From assembly GCF_900113065.1 (NCBI RefSeq), contig NZ_FOOA01000017.1:1-64000 (forward strand): a DNA stretch of 64,000 nt, given 5' to 3'. Every line of letters begins with the position of its first letter. Within the stretch, counting starts at the first letter, position 1. The DNA comes from Aureimonas phyllosphaerae (GTDB taxonomy: Bacteria > Pseudomonadota > Alphaproteobacteria > Rhizobiales > Rhizobiaceae). The notes beneath the pieces were generated by a model. The model had not been told where the DNA came from, searched no databases, and saw only the letters and a list, made by a program, of their open reading frames with translations. Made by a program: the position numbers and the translations under genes. Shown one piece after another: positions 19,647 through 28,782 of the stretch.

Positions 19647-20468
19647 ATGGCACGACGCATCGATCACCTCGTCGTCGGCGTCCGCGATCTCGACGCCGCG
19701 GCCGCGTTCTACGCGCGGCTCGGCTTCCAGGTCGGCGCCCGCAACCGCCACCCCTGGGGCACCGAGAACCGGCTGATCCAGTTCGGCACCTCGTTTCTCG
19801 AGCTCATCACGGTGGGCGACGATCCGGCCGCGATCCCGGCGCACGCACCACGCCGCTTCAGCTTCGGCGCCTTCGTGCGCGACGCGCTGGAGAGGCGAGA
19901 GGGCATCTCGATGCTGGTGCTGGACAGCCGGGACGCGGCCGCCGATGCCGAGCGTTTCGGCGCGGCCGACATCGGCGACTTCGAGCCGTTCTTCTTCCAG
20001 CGGCGCGGACGGCGGCCGGACGGCGGGGAGATCGAGGTGGCCTTCACGCTCGCCTTTGCCACGGACCCCGCGGCCCCTCAGGCCGGCTTCTTCGTGTGCG
20101 AGCAGCACCGGCCGGAAAATTTCTGGAACACCGCGTTCCAGCACCACCCGAACGGCGCCCGCGACATCGCAGCGGTGCGGCTCGCAGCGCCCGAGCCCGC
20201 CGCGCATCTCGGCTTCCTCCGGACTTTTGCTGGCGTCGCCGAAACGCCGGGCCACGATACCGCTGTTCCGCTCGACGGCGGGCGCATCGAGCTGGTGGCC
20301 GGCCCCGCGCCTGCGCGCTTCGCGGGCTTTGCCATGCGCGTGCCCGATCTCCTTTACGTAGCAGAGCGGCTGCGGTCCGAGGGGATCGCGTTTGACATGG
20401 AAGGCGGCCGGCTTCTCGTGGCGGCCGACGCCGCGTTCGGGACGGCGATCCGCTTCGAGACCGCCTGA
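19647..20468 (+). CDS. VOC/glyoxalase-like family protein
   Basis: A 273-residue protein of the vicinal-oxygen-chelate superfamily (Glyoxalase-like type). The first domain starts IDHLVVGVRDLDAAAAFYARLG and contains TENRLIQFGTSFLELI. The second half has further beta-alpha-beta-beta-beta repeats (GLDAAF-type NGARDIAAVRLAA). His and Glu residues at the expected metal positions (H8; E of FLELI) are present. The substrate is unknown. The stop is 6 bases from that of nagA (convergent). Confidence 0.85.
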   Translation: MARRIDHLVVGVRDLDAAAAFYARLGFQVGARNRHPWGTENRLIQFGTSFLELITVGDDPAAIPAHAPRRFSFGAFVRDALERREGISMLVLDSRDAAADAERFGAADIGDFEPFFFQRRGRRPDGGEIEVAFTLAFATDPAAPQAGFFVCEQHRPENFWNTAFQHHPNGARDIAAVRLAAPEPAAHLGFLRTFAGVAETPGHDTAVPLDGGRIELVAGPAPARFAGFAMRVPDLLYVAERLRSEGIAFDMEGGRLLVAADAAFGTAIRFETA

Positions 20469-20474
20469 CGCCGC

Positions 20475-21623
20475 TCAGGCCAGATCGACCGCCGCGCCGC
20501 CGATCCAGACGCCCTTGAGAGCGAGAGCGTCGTCGATCCACACCATGTCGGCGCGCGCCCCGGCACGAAGGTGGCCGTGCGTGGCTCCGAGCCCCAGGAA
20601 CTCGGCCGCATGGGTCGAGCAGAGGCGCAGCGCCGTCTCCAGATCAAGTCCGAGTTCGCGCACGAGATACTGCAGCGCTCCGATCATCGACAGGTCGGAG
20701 CCGGCCAGCGTCCCGTCGGCGAGCGTCAGCCGCCCGTTCTCGCGCCGCGCCTCGCGCCCGTTGAGGGTGAATACGTCCTCGCGCGAGCCGACCGTCGGCA
20801 TGGCGTCGGTGATGGCGACGAGCTTGCGCGGGTCCCGCTTGGCCCGCAGCGCCGCGCCGAGGGTCGCCGGATGGACGTGATGCCCGTCCGGGATGAAGCC
20901 GCACCAGACGTCCGGCGAATCGAGCGCCGCGCCGACGAGGCCGGGCTCGCGGTTGCCGAGCTGGCTCATGGCGTTGAAGAGGTGGGTGACGCAGCTCGCG
21001 CCCGCCGCGATCGCGCCGTTCGCCGTCTCGTAGCTCGTGTCGGTGTGGCCGAGCGAGACGCGGATGCCGGCGGCGGCGAGCGCCGCGATCTGCGCGTTCG
21101 ACACGCTCTCCGGCGCCACCGTCAGGAGGAACGGGCGCACGCGTGCCTCGCAGAGCGCGCGCAGGTCCGCATCCTCCATCCGCCGGATCAGCGCCGGGTC
21201 GTGCGCGCCCTTGCGCGCCACCGACAGGAACGGGCCCTCGACATGGATGCCGGCGCAGCCGGGCACGCCCGCCGCCATCGCCGCCTCGACGGCCGCGATC
21301 GCGGCGAAGGTCACCTCGGGGCGGTCGGTGATCACGGTCGGCAGGAGCGCGGTCGAGCCGGTTCGGGCGTGCGCGGCCGCGATCGCCCGGATGCCCTCGA
21401 CGCTCGGCGCCTCGTTGAAGAGGACGCCGCCGCCGCCGTTCACCTGGATGTCGATGAAGCCGGGCGCGAGGAGCCCGCCCGGCAGACGCCGGGTCTCGAC
21501 GCCGGCGCCGATCTCGCCTTCCGGCACCAGCGCCTCGATGCGCCCGTCCGACACGACCAGCGCGTGGCCGCTCCGGCGCGTCTCGCCGTCGAAAATGTCG
21601 GCACCGATGAAGGCGTTCGTCAT
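20475..21623 (-). CDS. nagA: N-acetylglucosamine-6-phosphate deacetylase
   Basis: NagA removes acetate from GlcNAc-6-P to give GlcN-6-P. The 382-residue amidohydrolase has GFIDIQVNGGGG near the start, metal/ligand motifs GIHVEGPFLS, SLGHTDTSYE and THLFNAMSQL, and the catalytic Asp in AITDAMPTVG. Its ATG overlaps the stop of the SIS-domain gene (TGATG), so translation is coupled. It is the last gene of the left arm of the amino-sugar locus. Length and motifs are complete. Confidence 0.95.
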   Translation of the reverse strand: MTNAFIGADIFDGETRRSGHALVVSDGRIEALVPEGEIGAGVETRRLPGGLLAPGFIDIQVNGGGGVLFNEAPSVEGIRAIAAAHARTGSTALLPTVITDRPEVTFAAIAAVEAAMAAGVPGCAGIHVEGPFLSVARKGAHDPALIRRMEDADLRALCEARVRPFLLTVAPESVSNAQIAALAAAGIRVSLGHTDTSYETANGAIAAGASCVTHLFNAMSQLGNREPGLVGAALDSPDVWCGFIPDGHHVHPATLGAALRAKRDPRKLVAITDAMPTVGSREDVFTLNGREARRENGRLTLADGTLAGSDLSMIGALQYLVRELGLDLETALRLCSTHAAEFLGLGATHGHLRAGARADMVWIDDALALKGVWIGGAAVDLA

Positions 21624-22648
21624 CACAGCGTCTCCGTCACCTTCTTCAACCCGCGCGGCACGTCGGGGTCGAGGCCGCGCGCGCGCGCGACGCCCTCGAC
21701 GAAGCGATAGAAGGAGACGAGCATCGACAGGGGTTCGGTCAAGGGGTGGCCGGTCGCCGCATGCGGCAGGCGCGTGCCCACCCCGGCATCGCCGACGGTG
21801 AAGAGTGCGGCGCCCGAGCCCGCGACGCGCTGGCAGATCTCGACGAGGCCGCCGCGCGCGGCATCCGCCGGCACGAAGGCGAGGACCGGGAAGCCCTCCT
21901 CGACCAGCGACACCGGGCCGTGCAGGACCTCGGCCCCGGAATAGGCCTCGGCGTGGAGCATCGAGGTTTCCTTCAGCTTCAGCGCCGATTCGCTGGCGAC
22001 CGCAAAGCCCGGTCCCCGCCCGAGCACGTAGAGCGAGCGAGCGCCGGCCACGGTGCCGAGCGCCGCCGACCAGTCTGCAGCCAGCGCCTCGGCGAGCCGG
22101 TCCGGCAGGGCTTCGATCGCCGCCCCTAGCGCCTCGTCGCCGCTCCAAGCGGCGAGCACGGCGAGCGCGGCGACCACGGAGGTGACGAAGCTCTTGGTGG
22201 CGGCGACGCTCCGCTCCGGCCCCGCCTTCAGCGGCAGCTGCCAATGCGCGGCTTGGAGCAGCGGCGAGCCCTCGACATTGCCGATCGCGATCGTCTCCGC
22301 GCCGCCCTCGCGCGCCGCCCTGAGGAGCGCGACGATGTCGGGGCTGCGCCCGGACTGCGAGATGGCGAGCGCGGCCTGGCCGGCCAGCTGGAGCCGCGTG
22401 CCGTAGACCGAGACGACGGAGGGCCCGAGCGAGGCGACGGGACGTCCGGTGAGGATCTCGCAGGCATACTTGAAATAGGTCGCCGCATGATCGGACGAGC
22501 CGCGCGCGACGGTCACGGTGACGGCCGGCGACAGGTCGGCGAGACGCTGGCCGACCTCGGCGACGGCCGGCTTCGAAGCGTCGAGGAAGCGGCGCACGGC
22601 GTCCGGGATTTCGGCGATCTCGCGCGCCATCAGGCTGGCTTCGGTCAT
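21623..22648 (-). CDS. SIS-domain protein, GlmS-like glucosamine-6-phosphate deaminase (NagB-II type)
   Basis: A 341-residue protein with two SIS sugar-isomerase domains and no glutaminase domain. It shows ARGSSDHAATYFKYACE, SQSGRSPDIVALL, TKSFVTSVVA and the C-terminal LGRGPGFAVASESALKLKE and HAEAYSGAEVLHGP. In this context, between nagA and a GntR regulator, the likely role is conversion of GlcN-6-P to Fru-6-P plus ammonia (NagB-II). GlmS-type proteins without the glutaminase half do this. The start overlaps the GntR stop by 4 bases (ATGA). Confidence 0.9.
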   Translation of the reverse strand: MTEASLMAREIAEIPDAVRRFLDASKPAVAEVGQRLADLSPAVTVTVARGSSDHAATYFKYACEILTGRPVASLGPSVVSVYGTRLQLAGQAALAISQSGRSPDIVALLRAAREGGAETIAIGNVEGSPLLQAAHWQLPLKAGPERSVAATKSFVTSVVAALAVLAAWSGDEALGAAIEALPDRLAEALAADWSAALGTVAGARSLYVLGRGPGFAVASESALKLKETSMLHAEAYSGAEVLHGPVSLVEEGFPVLAFVPADAARGGLVEICQRVAGSGAALFTVGDAGVGTRLPHAATGHPLTEPLSMLVSFYRFVEGVARARGLDPDVPRGLKKVTETL

Positions 22649-23403
22649 GGCGTTCCTTGCTCGGACAGGCTGAGTTCGGCGACGAAGTCGTAGGCGTCGC
22701 CGCGATACTGCGATTGGGTGAGCTCCACCGGCCGCCCCTCTTCGTCGAAGGACACGCGGGTGATCGACAGCGCCGCGGTGCCGGGCGCCACATCGAGAAG
22801 CGCGGCCTCGTCGGCGTCGAGATTGGCGGCGGTGATCCGCTGCAGCGCGCGCACGGGGTGGCGTCCGGCCGCGCGCATGGCGGCATAGAGCGAGGTCTCG
22901 ACCAGCGCCGGGTCCGGCAGGATGGTGGCGGGCACGCAGGCGCGCTCGATGGCGAGCGGCTTGCCGTCGGCGCGGCGCAGGCGATGGATGCGGCAGACGA
23001 GATCGCCGGGCGAGAGGGCGAGCTGCATGGCTTCGACCGGCGTCACGCGCTCCAGCGCGCGCAGGAGCCAGTCGGACGTGGTGCGCCGGCCGCGTGTGGC
23101 CATGTCGGCGGAGAACGAGGTGAGGTGCGACAGACCCTGCTGCAGCTTGCGGTGGCCGCCCGACACGAAGGTGCCCGAGCCCTGCCGCTGCTCGACGACC
23201 CCTTCCTCGACCAGCCCCGTCAGCGCCTTGCGCACCGTCACACGTGAAACGCTGAAAGCCTCGGCGAGATCGCGCTCCGATGGAAGGGCGTCGGTGGGCC
23301 TCAGCTCGCCGCCTTCGACGGCGCCGCGGATGAGCGCCTGGAGCCGGAGGTAGAGCGGCCCCTCGCCCTCCGGCAGCGCGCCGGCCTTCAGGAGCGCGCT
23401 CAT
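22645..23403 (-). CDS. GntR-family regulator of amino-sugar genes (NagQ/NagR-like)
   Basis: A 252-residue HutC-type GntR regulator. The N-terminal winged helix (about 15-80) reads LIRGAVEGGELRPTDALPSE then FSVSRVTVRKALTGLVEEG. The C-terminal UTRA effector domain (about 95-245) contains IHRLRRADGKPLAIERACV. UTRA regulators in such loci sense phosphorylated amino sugars. Candidate binding sites are the two TGGT-N7-TGGT elements at 24303 and 24490. It overlaps both neighbours by 4 bases. Confidence 0.93.
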   Translation of the reverse strand: MSALLKAGALPEGEGPLYLRLQALIRGAVEGGELRPTDALPSERDLAEAFSVSRVTVRKALTGLVEEGVVEQRQGSGTFVSGGHRKLQQGLSHLTSFSADMATRGRRTTSDWLLRALERVTPVEAMQLALSPGDLVCRIHRLRRADGKPLAIERACVPATILPDPALVETSLYAAMRAAGRHPVRALQRITAANLDADEAALLDVAPGTAALSITRVSFDEEGRPVELTQSQYRGDAYDFVAELSLSEQGTP

Positions 23404-24287
23404 GCCGACCTGCCAGCCGTGCGGTAGACCTCGCGCGCCAGATCGATGCCGCCCTCCATCGCGTCGCCGGCCGGCTCGACCACGAGCGCGGCCAGATCGG
23501 GCGACAGGCGGGGGCGATAGCGCGGCGCCTGGCCCCCGAGAAGCGCGAGCGCCGGGCTTCCAAGCTCCAGCATCCGGCGCAGCATCGGCTCGATGTCGAC
23601 GAGAGCGGCGGCGACCAATCGTTCGGCGGCCGGATCGCCGCGCTCGGCATGGTCCCAGACGAGGGGCGCGAGGGTGCCGAAGTCGCGCGGCAGCGCGGTG
23701 CGGGCGAACTCGACGATCGCCCCGGCGGAGCCGTCGAACCGATCGAGGACCGCCGCGCAGAACGGCGTCAGGGGCCGGGCCCCATCGAGCGCCATCAACG
23801 CCTCGGCCAGCGCCCGGCGGCCGAGATCGGCGCCGCTCCCCTGGTCGGAGACGAGCATGCCCCAGCCGCCGAGCAGCGTCTGCGCGCCGCGGGCCCGCAC
23901 GCAGTAGGCGGTGCCGGTGCCGAGAATCGCGATGCCCCCCTCGCCGCCCGCAAACGCGCCGCGACAGGCGGTGACGGCATCGGTCTCGAGGCCGAAGGCG
24001 GCAAACGGCAGAGGACGCGCATGGAGCGCCTCGGCGACCGCGGGCACGTTGGCCCCGGCGAGCCCGAGCCCGACATGGCAGCGGGCGAGGTCGACGGCGC
24101 CGAGCCCGCCCGCTCCCAGCGCCCGTTCCGTTGTGGCGACGATGGTGGCGAGCGCGGCGTCGAGGCCGGCGAAGACGTTGGCGGTGCCGCCCTGCGCCTC
24201 GCCGACCAGCATCCCGTCCAGGCTGCGGACGCGCACGCGGCAGTTCGTCCCGCCTCCGTCGACCCCCACAAGCAACCCGTCGGCCAT
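23400..24287 (-). CDS. N-acetylglucosamine kinase of the BadF/BadG ATPase family
   Basis: A 295-residue ASKHA-fold sugar kinase, predicted to phosphorylate GlcNAc or a related amino sugar. It shows the phosphate-1 motif VGVDGGGTNCRVRV, adenosine/phosphate-2 region IAILGTGTAYCV, LVSDQGSGADLGRRAL, and a late LLGGQAPRYRP. It is the first gene of the left (minus-strand) arm and overlaps the GntR gene by 4 bases. The same locus carries a second, unrelated ROK kinase at 30.9 kb. Confidence 0.88.
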   Translation of the reverse strand: MADGLLVGVDGGGTNCRVRVRSLDGMLVGEAQGGTANVFAGLDAALATIVATTERALGAGGLGAVDLARCHVGLGLAGANVPAVAEALHARPLPFAAFGLETDAVTACRGAFAGGEGGIAILGTGTAYCVRARGAQTLLGGWGMLVSDQGSGADLGRRALAEALMALDGARPLTPFCAAVLDRFDGSAGAIVEFARTALPRDFGTLAPLVWDHAERGDPAAERLVAAALVDIEPMLRRMLELGSPALALLGGQAPRYRPRLSPDLAALVVEPAGDAMEGGIDLAREVYRTAGRSA

Positions 24288-24302
24288 GCGATCTCCGCAG
24301 CA

Positions 24303-24317
24303 ACCAAAACAATACCA
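24303..24317 (-). promoter_or_regulatory. Candidate GntR operator for the left (nag) arm
   Basis: On the minus strand this reads TGGTATTGTTTTGGT, two TGGT elements in direct orientation with 11-base periodicity. It lies 16 bases upstream of the kinase start. A related element in the opposite orientation precedes the right arm (24490), matching 11 of 15 positions. The pairing with divergent operons suggests a shared regulator. Confidence 0.5.
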
Positions 24318-24489
24318 ATTGAGCTATACGGCATGAAGGGAGGCCGTGCCAGTCCCCTCCGGACGATTGATGCGAAACCGTGAAAACGGGTCAGAACCCG
24401 CGATCGCTGCGGTTTTAGCCGAGAGATTGCCCGCTTTGTTCGCAGCTGCGAAGGCCGTCGCAAAATCTTGCAGAGGTCCGCTGGACAAA

Positions 24490-24504
24490 TGGTTTTACGT
24501 TGGT
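24490..24504 (+). promoter_or_regulatory. Candidate GntR operator for the right (murQ-ABC) arm
   Basis: TGGTTTTACGTTGGT repeats the TGGT-N7-TGGT layout of the minus-strand site at 24303. The 418-base divergent region 24288-24705 holds both sites. I see no gene in it. The right-arm leader after this site is over 200 bases long before the TTG start codon. Confidence 0.5.
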
Positions 24505-24705
24505 ACGATCCCGGCAACAAAAGACAGGGAGGGGTCGGCTGAGGCCGAGCCCGTGATTCGAGGGGCAGGACGCGGGCGTGATCCAACGGGATCGCGACAC
24601 CCTTGTCGTGTCCGCTTGAGGAACGGCGACCGGCCGGACGGCCCCTCCCCTTCGATCTCTCGACACCCTGTCGTGGCGTCGCGACCAGACGAGGAGAGTG
24701 CGACC

Positions 24706-25608
24706 TTGGCGACCGGTCTCCGCCGCACCGAACAGCGTCATCCCGAATCCCTCGGGCTCGACGCGCGGTCCTCGCAGGAGGTGCTGGCCCGTCTCCTCGA
24801 CGGCCAGGTGCGGGCGCTCGCCAGCGTCGACGCGGCGCTGCCGGCGATCGCCGAGGCCGTGGCGCTGGCGGCCGATGCGCTCGATCGCGGCGGCCGCCTC
24901 GTCTATCTCGCGGCCGGCAGCCCGGCGCTGATCGCGCTCGCCGACGCGCTCGAAATTCCACAGACCTACGGCGAGCCGGCCGAACGATTCGCCGCGATCC
25001 TCGCCGGCGGGCTCGACATCGTCCGCGATTTCACCGGCGGGCCGGAAGACGATGCGGCGGCCGGGCGGCGCGACGTCGAGGCGGCCGGCATCGGTGACCG
25101 CGACTGCGTCCTCGCCGTCTCGGCCAGCGGCTCGACGCCCTTCGTCGTCGCGGGCCTCGAGGCGGCGCGGGACGCCGGCGCTGCGACGGTGGCCGTCGCC
25201 AACAACGCCGACGCGCCGATCTTCGCCGCGGCCGACGTCGCCATCCTTCTCGACACCGGGCCGGAAGTCGTCGCCGGCTCGACGCGCATGGGCGCGGGCA
25301 CCGCGCAGAAGGCCGTCCTCAACATGATCTCGACCGCGCTCGCCGTGCGCCGCGGCCATGTCCACGACGGCCACATGGTGAGCCTTCGCGCCGACAACGC
25401 CAAGCTCCTCGAGCGCGCGGCGCGCATGGTGGCGGACGCCGCCGGCACCCCTCCCGAGATCGCCGCCGCCGCGCTGGAGAAGACCGGCGGCGAGGTGAAA
25501 CCCGCCGTGCTTCTCGCAGCCGGCGCCTCCGACCTTTCCGACGCGCGGGCACGCCTTGCCCGCACGAAGGGCCACCTGCGCCGGGCCCTCCAGGAGCTCG
25601 GCCGATAA
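24706..25608 (+). CDS. murQ: N-acetylmuramic acid 6-phosphate etherase (MurQ-like)
   Basis: A 300-residue SIS-domain lyase predicted to cleave the lactyl ether of MurNAc-6-P, giving GlcNAc-6-P, which NagA then uses. It has the MurQ signature GSTRMGAGTAQKAVLNMIST and a C-terminal helical tail LARTKGHLRRAL. A Glu in the position of the catalytic acid is kept (ALEIPQTYG), but the preceding loop is LAAGSPALIALADA instead of the usual GTSGRLG-type loop. I chose TTG at 24706 because GAGGAGAG lies about 8 bases upstream and the family length fits. No ATG lies between it and the next conserved segment. Confidence 0.85.
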   Translation: MATGLRRTEQRHPESLGLDARSSQEVLARLLDGQVRALASVDAALPAIAEAVALAADALDRGGRLVYLAAGSPALIALADALEIPQTYGEPAERFAAILAGGLDIVRDFTGGPEDDAAAGRRDVEAAGIGDRDCVLAVSASGSTPFVVAGLEAARDAGAATVAVANNADAPIFAAADVAILLDTGPEVVAGSTRMGAGTAQKAVLNMISTALAVRRGHVHDGHMVSLRADNAKLLERAARMVADAAGTPPEIAAAALEKTGGEVKPAVLLAAGASDLSDARARLARTKGHLRRALQELGR

Positions 25609-25649
25609 CAAGACGCCCGAACGCTTCGGGCATGCAACAGGAGACGGGC

Positions 25650-26912
25650 ATGACGACGACCATCCTCAAAGCCTCGGTGGCCCTGGCGGCGCTCGCCGCC
25701 CTCTCGGGTTCGGCCCTGGCGCAGACGACGCTGACCATCGAGAGCTGGCGCAACGACGACCTCGCCACCTGGCAGGACAAGATCATCCCAGCCTTCGAGG
25801 CGCAGCACCCCGACATCAAGGTGACTTTCGCGCCGACCGCGCCGACCGAGTACAACTCGGCGCTCGCCGCCAAGCTGGATGCCGGCTCGGCCGGCGACCT
25901 CGTCGCCTGCCGCCCGTTCGACGCCTCGCTCGGCCTCTTCCAGAAGAAGCAGCTCGCCGACCTGACCAGCCTGCCCGGCATGGAGAACTTCACGCCCGCC
26001 GCCCGCACCGCCTGGTCGACCGACGACGGCTCGCAGACGTTCTGCGTGCCGATGGCCGCCGTGCTGCACGGCTTCATGTACAACAAGACGGCCTTCGAGG
26101 AGCTGGGCGTCCAGCCGCCGAAGACCGAGGCCGAGTTCTTCGCCCTCCTCGACAAGATCAAGGAGAACGGCACCTACGTGCCGCTGGCCATGGGCACCAA
26201 GGACCAGTGGGAAGCCGCGACCATGGGCTACCAGAACATCGGCCCGAACTACTGGAAGGGCGAGGAGGGCCGGAAAGCCCTGATCGCCGGCACCCAGAAG
26301 CTGACCGATCCCGACTGGGTGAAGCCCTTCGAGACGCTCGCCAAGTGGGGCCCCTACATGGGCGACGGCTTCCAGGCGCAGACCTATCCCGACAGCCAGA
26401 ACCTCTTCACGCTCGGGCGCGCGGCGATCTATCCGGCCGGCTCGTGGGAGATCGCGACCTTCGAGGCGCAGGCCGACTTCGAGATCGGCGCCTTCCTGCC
26501 GCCGGTCCAGAACGCCGGCGACACCTGCTACGTCTCCGACCATCCGGACATCGCGCTCGGCCTGAACGCCGCCTCCAAGAACGCCGAGGCCGCCAAGACC
26601 TTCCTCTCCTGGGTCGCCAGCCCCGAGTTCGCGACGATCTACGCCAACGCCGCGCCCGGCTTCTTCCCGCTGATCGACAAGCCGGTGACGCTCGAGAACG
26701 CGCTCGCCAAGGAGATCGTCGGCTGGCGGGGCACCTGCCAGTCCTCGATCCGCTCGACCTACCAGATCCTGTCGCGCGGCACGCCCAACCTCGAGAACGA
26801 GACCTGGACGGCGTCCGCCAACGTGATCAACGGCACCGAGACGCCGGCGCAGGCGGCCGAGAAGCTCCAGAAGGGCCTCGACAGCTGGTACAAGCCGGCC
26901 GCCGCCAAGTGA
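25650..26912 (+). CDS. ABC transporter sugar-binding protein (CUT1)
   Basis: A 420-residue periplasmic solute-binding protein (family 1) with a Sec signal peptide (ILKASVALAALAALSGSALA). The mature part has family features EAQHPDIKVTF, GSAGDLVAC, a ligand-site Trp/Tyr-rich region GPYMGDGFQ, and GRAAIYPAGSWEI. It delivers a sugar, probably an amino sugar or chitooligosaccharide by context, to the two permeases downstream. GGAG lies 7 bases before the ATG; an upstream ATG at 25632 is less likely. A stable stem-loop follows the gene. Confidence 0.92.
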   Translation: MTTTILKASVALAALAALSGSALAQTTLTIESWRNDDLATWQDKIIPAFEAQHPDIKVTFAPTAPTEYNSALAAKLDAGSAGDLVACRPFDASLGLFQKKQLADLTSLPGMENFTPAARTAWSTDDGSQTFCVPMAAVLHGFMYNKTAFEELGVQPPKTEAEFFALLDKIKENGTYVPLAMGTKDQWEAATMGYQNIGPNYWKGEEGRKALIAGTQKLTDPDWVKPFETLAKWGPYMGDGFQAQTYPDSQNLFTLGRAAIYPAGSWEIATFEAQADFEIGAFLPPVQNAGDTCYVSDHPDIALGLNAASKNAEAAKTFLSWVASPEFATIYANAAPGFFPLIDKPVTLENALAKEIVGWRGTCQSSIRSTYQILSRGTPNLENETWTASANVINGTETPAQAAEKLQKGLDSWYKPAAAK

Positions 26913-26928
26913 TCGCCTGACCCGCGCC

Positions 26929-26954
26929 GGGAGGCGGCGTCCGCGCCGCCTCCC
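26929..26954 (+). repeat. Intercistronic stem-loop after the binding-protein gene
   Basis: GGGAGGCGGCG and CGCCGCCTCCC form an 11-bp perfect stem with loop TCCG and no T-run. Such structures after binding-protein genes usually stabilise the upstream mRNA or reduce read-through, so that the binding protein is made in excess of the permeases. Confidence 0.7.
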
Positions 26955-26989
26955 CTCCTTCCCGACCGGCCAGCCTTGAGGCGCCCCCG

Positions 26990-27928
26990 ATGACGCAAGA
27001 CCCCGAGGCGCCGATCCTCAAGGCCCGCCCGCGCTGGCACATCGCCGTGTTCCTGGCGCCCGCGCTCCTCGTCTACACCGTGGTCATGCTCGTGCCGCTG
27101 ATGCAGACGCTGCTTCTGGCGCTCGAGAACGTGCGCGACGGAAACCGCGTCTTCGTCGGGCTCGACAACTTCCGCACCCTGTTCGGCGACCCGCGCTTTT
27201 CCGACGGGTTCTGGAACGCGCTGCGCAACAACGTCTATTTCTTCGTACTCCACATGCTGATCCAGAACCCGATCGGCATCGCGCTGGCGGCTCTCCTGTC
27301 GGTGCCGCGGCTTCGCGGCGTCGCGCTCTACCGCACGGCGCTGTTCCTGCCGACCATCCTGTCCTTCGTGATCGTCGGCTTTCTCTGGAAGCTCCTCCTG
27401 TCGCCGCTCTGGGGCGTCGCGCCCAACCTCCTCGGCTCGATCGGCCTGAAGTCGCTCTTCGCGCCCTGGCTCGGCCAGGAGGCCTATGCGCTGACCGCCG
27501 TCTCGCTGGTCTCGATCTGGCAGTTCGTTGGCATTCCGATGATGCTGATCTACGCCGCCCTCATCACCATCCCCGCGGAGGTGATCGAAGCCGCCGAATG
27601 CGACGGGATCACCGGCCTCAAGCAGTTCTTCAAGATCAAGCTGCCGCTGATCATGCCGACGATCGGTCTCGTCGGCGTGCTCACGTTCGTCGGCAACTTC
27701 AATGCCTTCGACCTGATCTACGCGATGCAGGGGGCGCTCGCCGGGCCGAACTTCTCGACCGACATCCTCGGCACCTACCTCTATCGCATCTTCTTCGGCT
27801 TCCAGCTCCAGGCGGGCGACCGCTACATGGGCGCGGCGGTGGCGACGGCGATGTTCCTGATCATCCTCCTCGGCGTCTCGTTCTACCTGTTCGTCGTCCA
27901 GCGGCGCATGCGCCGCTACCAGATGTGA
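26990..27928 (+). CDS. ABC sugar transporter permease (MalF/UgpA type)
   Basis: A 312-residue inner-membrane permease with six helices. The EAA-loop region ITIPAEVIEAAECDGITGLKQF contacts the ATPase. It is the first of two CUT1 permeases and follows the binding-protein gene after a stem-loop. All members of the transporter are present in this operon. The substrate is inferred to be an amino sugar from the surrounding kinase, deacetylase and etherase genes. Confidence 0.93.
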   Translation: MTQDPEAPILKARPRWHIAVFLAPALLVYTVVMLVPLMQTLLLALENVRDGNRVFVGLDNFRTLFGDPRFSDGFWNALRNNVYFFVLHMLIQNPIGIALAALLSVPRLRGVALYRTALFLPTILSFVIVGFLWKLLLSPLWGVAPNLLGSIGLKSLFAPWLGQEAYALTAVSLVSIWQFVGIPMMLIYAALITIPAEVIEAAECDGITGLKQFFKIKLPLIMPTIGLVGVLTFVGNFNAFDLIYAMQGALAGPNFSTDILGTYLYRIFFGFQLQAGDRYMGAAVATAMFLIILLGVSFYLFVVQRRMRRYQM

Positions 27929-27939
27929 GGCGGTCGCCG

Positions 27940-28782
27940 ATGACCCCGAAAGCTCCCGCCCAGCGCCTGCGCTTGTGCTTCGTCCACGCAGCGCTCCTCC
28001 TCTACTGCCTGATCTCGGTCCTGCCGGTCCTCGTGATCGTCATGAACTCGTTCAAGACGCGCCGGGCGATCTTCGCAGCCCCCCTCGAGCCGCCGCTGCC
28101 GACCACGGCGAGCCTTGCCGGCTACCGCACGGTGATCGCGCAAGGCGACTTCCTCCTCTACTTCCAGAACAGCCTGACGGTGACGATCGGCTCCCTGTTC
28201 TTCGTGCTCCTCTTCGGGGCGATGGCGGCCTTCGCACTGTCGGAATACCGCTTCCGGCTGAACACCTTCCTCGGCCTGTTCCTCGCGCTCGGCATCATGG
28301 TGCCGATCCGGCTCGGCACGGTCGCGATCCTGCAGATGATGGTCTCGGCGGGCCTCGTGAACACCCTGACCGCGCTCGTCCTCGTCTACACCGCGCAAGG
28401 GCTGCCGCTCGCCGTGTTCATCCTGTCGGAGTTCATGCGCAACGTCTCGGACGACCTGAAGAACGCCGGGCGCATCGACGGCCTGTCGGAATACCGGATC
28501 TTCTTCGTGCTCGTCCTGCCGCTCATCCGGCCGGCGCTCGCGACCGTCGCGGTCTTCACCATGATTCCGATCTGGAACGACCTCTGGTTCCCGCTGATCC
28601 TCGCGCCTGGCGAGGCGACGAAGACGGTGACGCTCGGCGCCCAAATCTTCCTCGGCCAGTTCGTCACCAACTGGGAAGCGGTGCTCGCCGCGCTGTCGCT
28701 CGCGATCCTGCCCGTTCTCGTCCTCTACCTCCTGTTCTCCCGCCAGCTGATCGCCGGCATCACCGCCGGAGCCGTGAAATGA
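27940..28782 (+). CDS. ABC sugar transporter permease (MalG/UgpE type)
   Basis: A 280-residue inner-membrane permease, partner of the preceding one. It has six helices and the EAA loop VSDDLKNAGRIDGLSEYRIF. The start at 27940 follows the previous stop by 11 bases and gives the usual length. Its stop overlaps the next start as ATGA. Coupled expression with the oxidoreductase downstream is expected. Confidence 0.93.
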   Translation: MTPKAPAQRLRLCFVHAALLLYCLISVLPVLVIVMNSFKTRRAIFAAPLEPPLPTTASLAGYRTVIAQGDFLLYFQNSLTVTIGSLFFVLLFGAMAAFALSEYRFRLNTFLGLFLALGIMVPIRLGTVAILQMMVSAGLVNTLTALVLVYTAQGLPLAVFILSEFMRNVSDDLKNAGRIDGLSEYRIFFVLVLPLIRPALATVAVFTMIPIWNDLWFPLILAPGEATKTVTLGAQIFLGQFVTNWEAVLAALSLAILPVLVLYLLFSRQLIAGITAGAVK

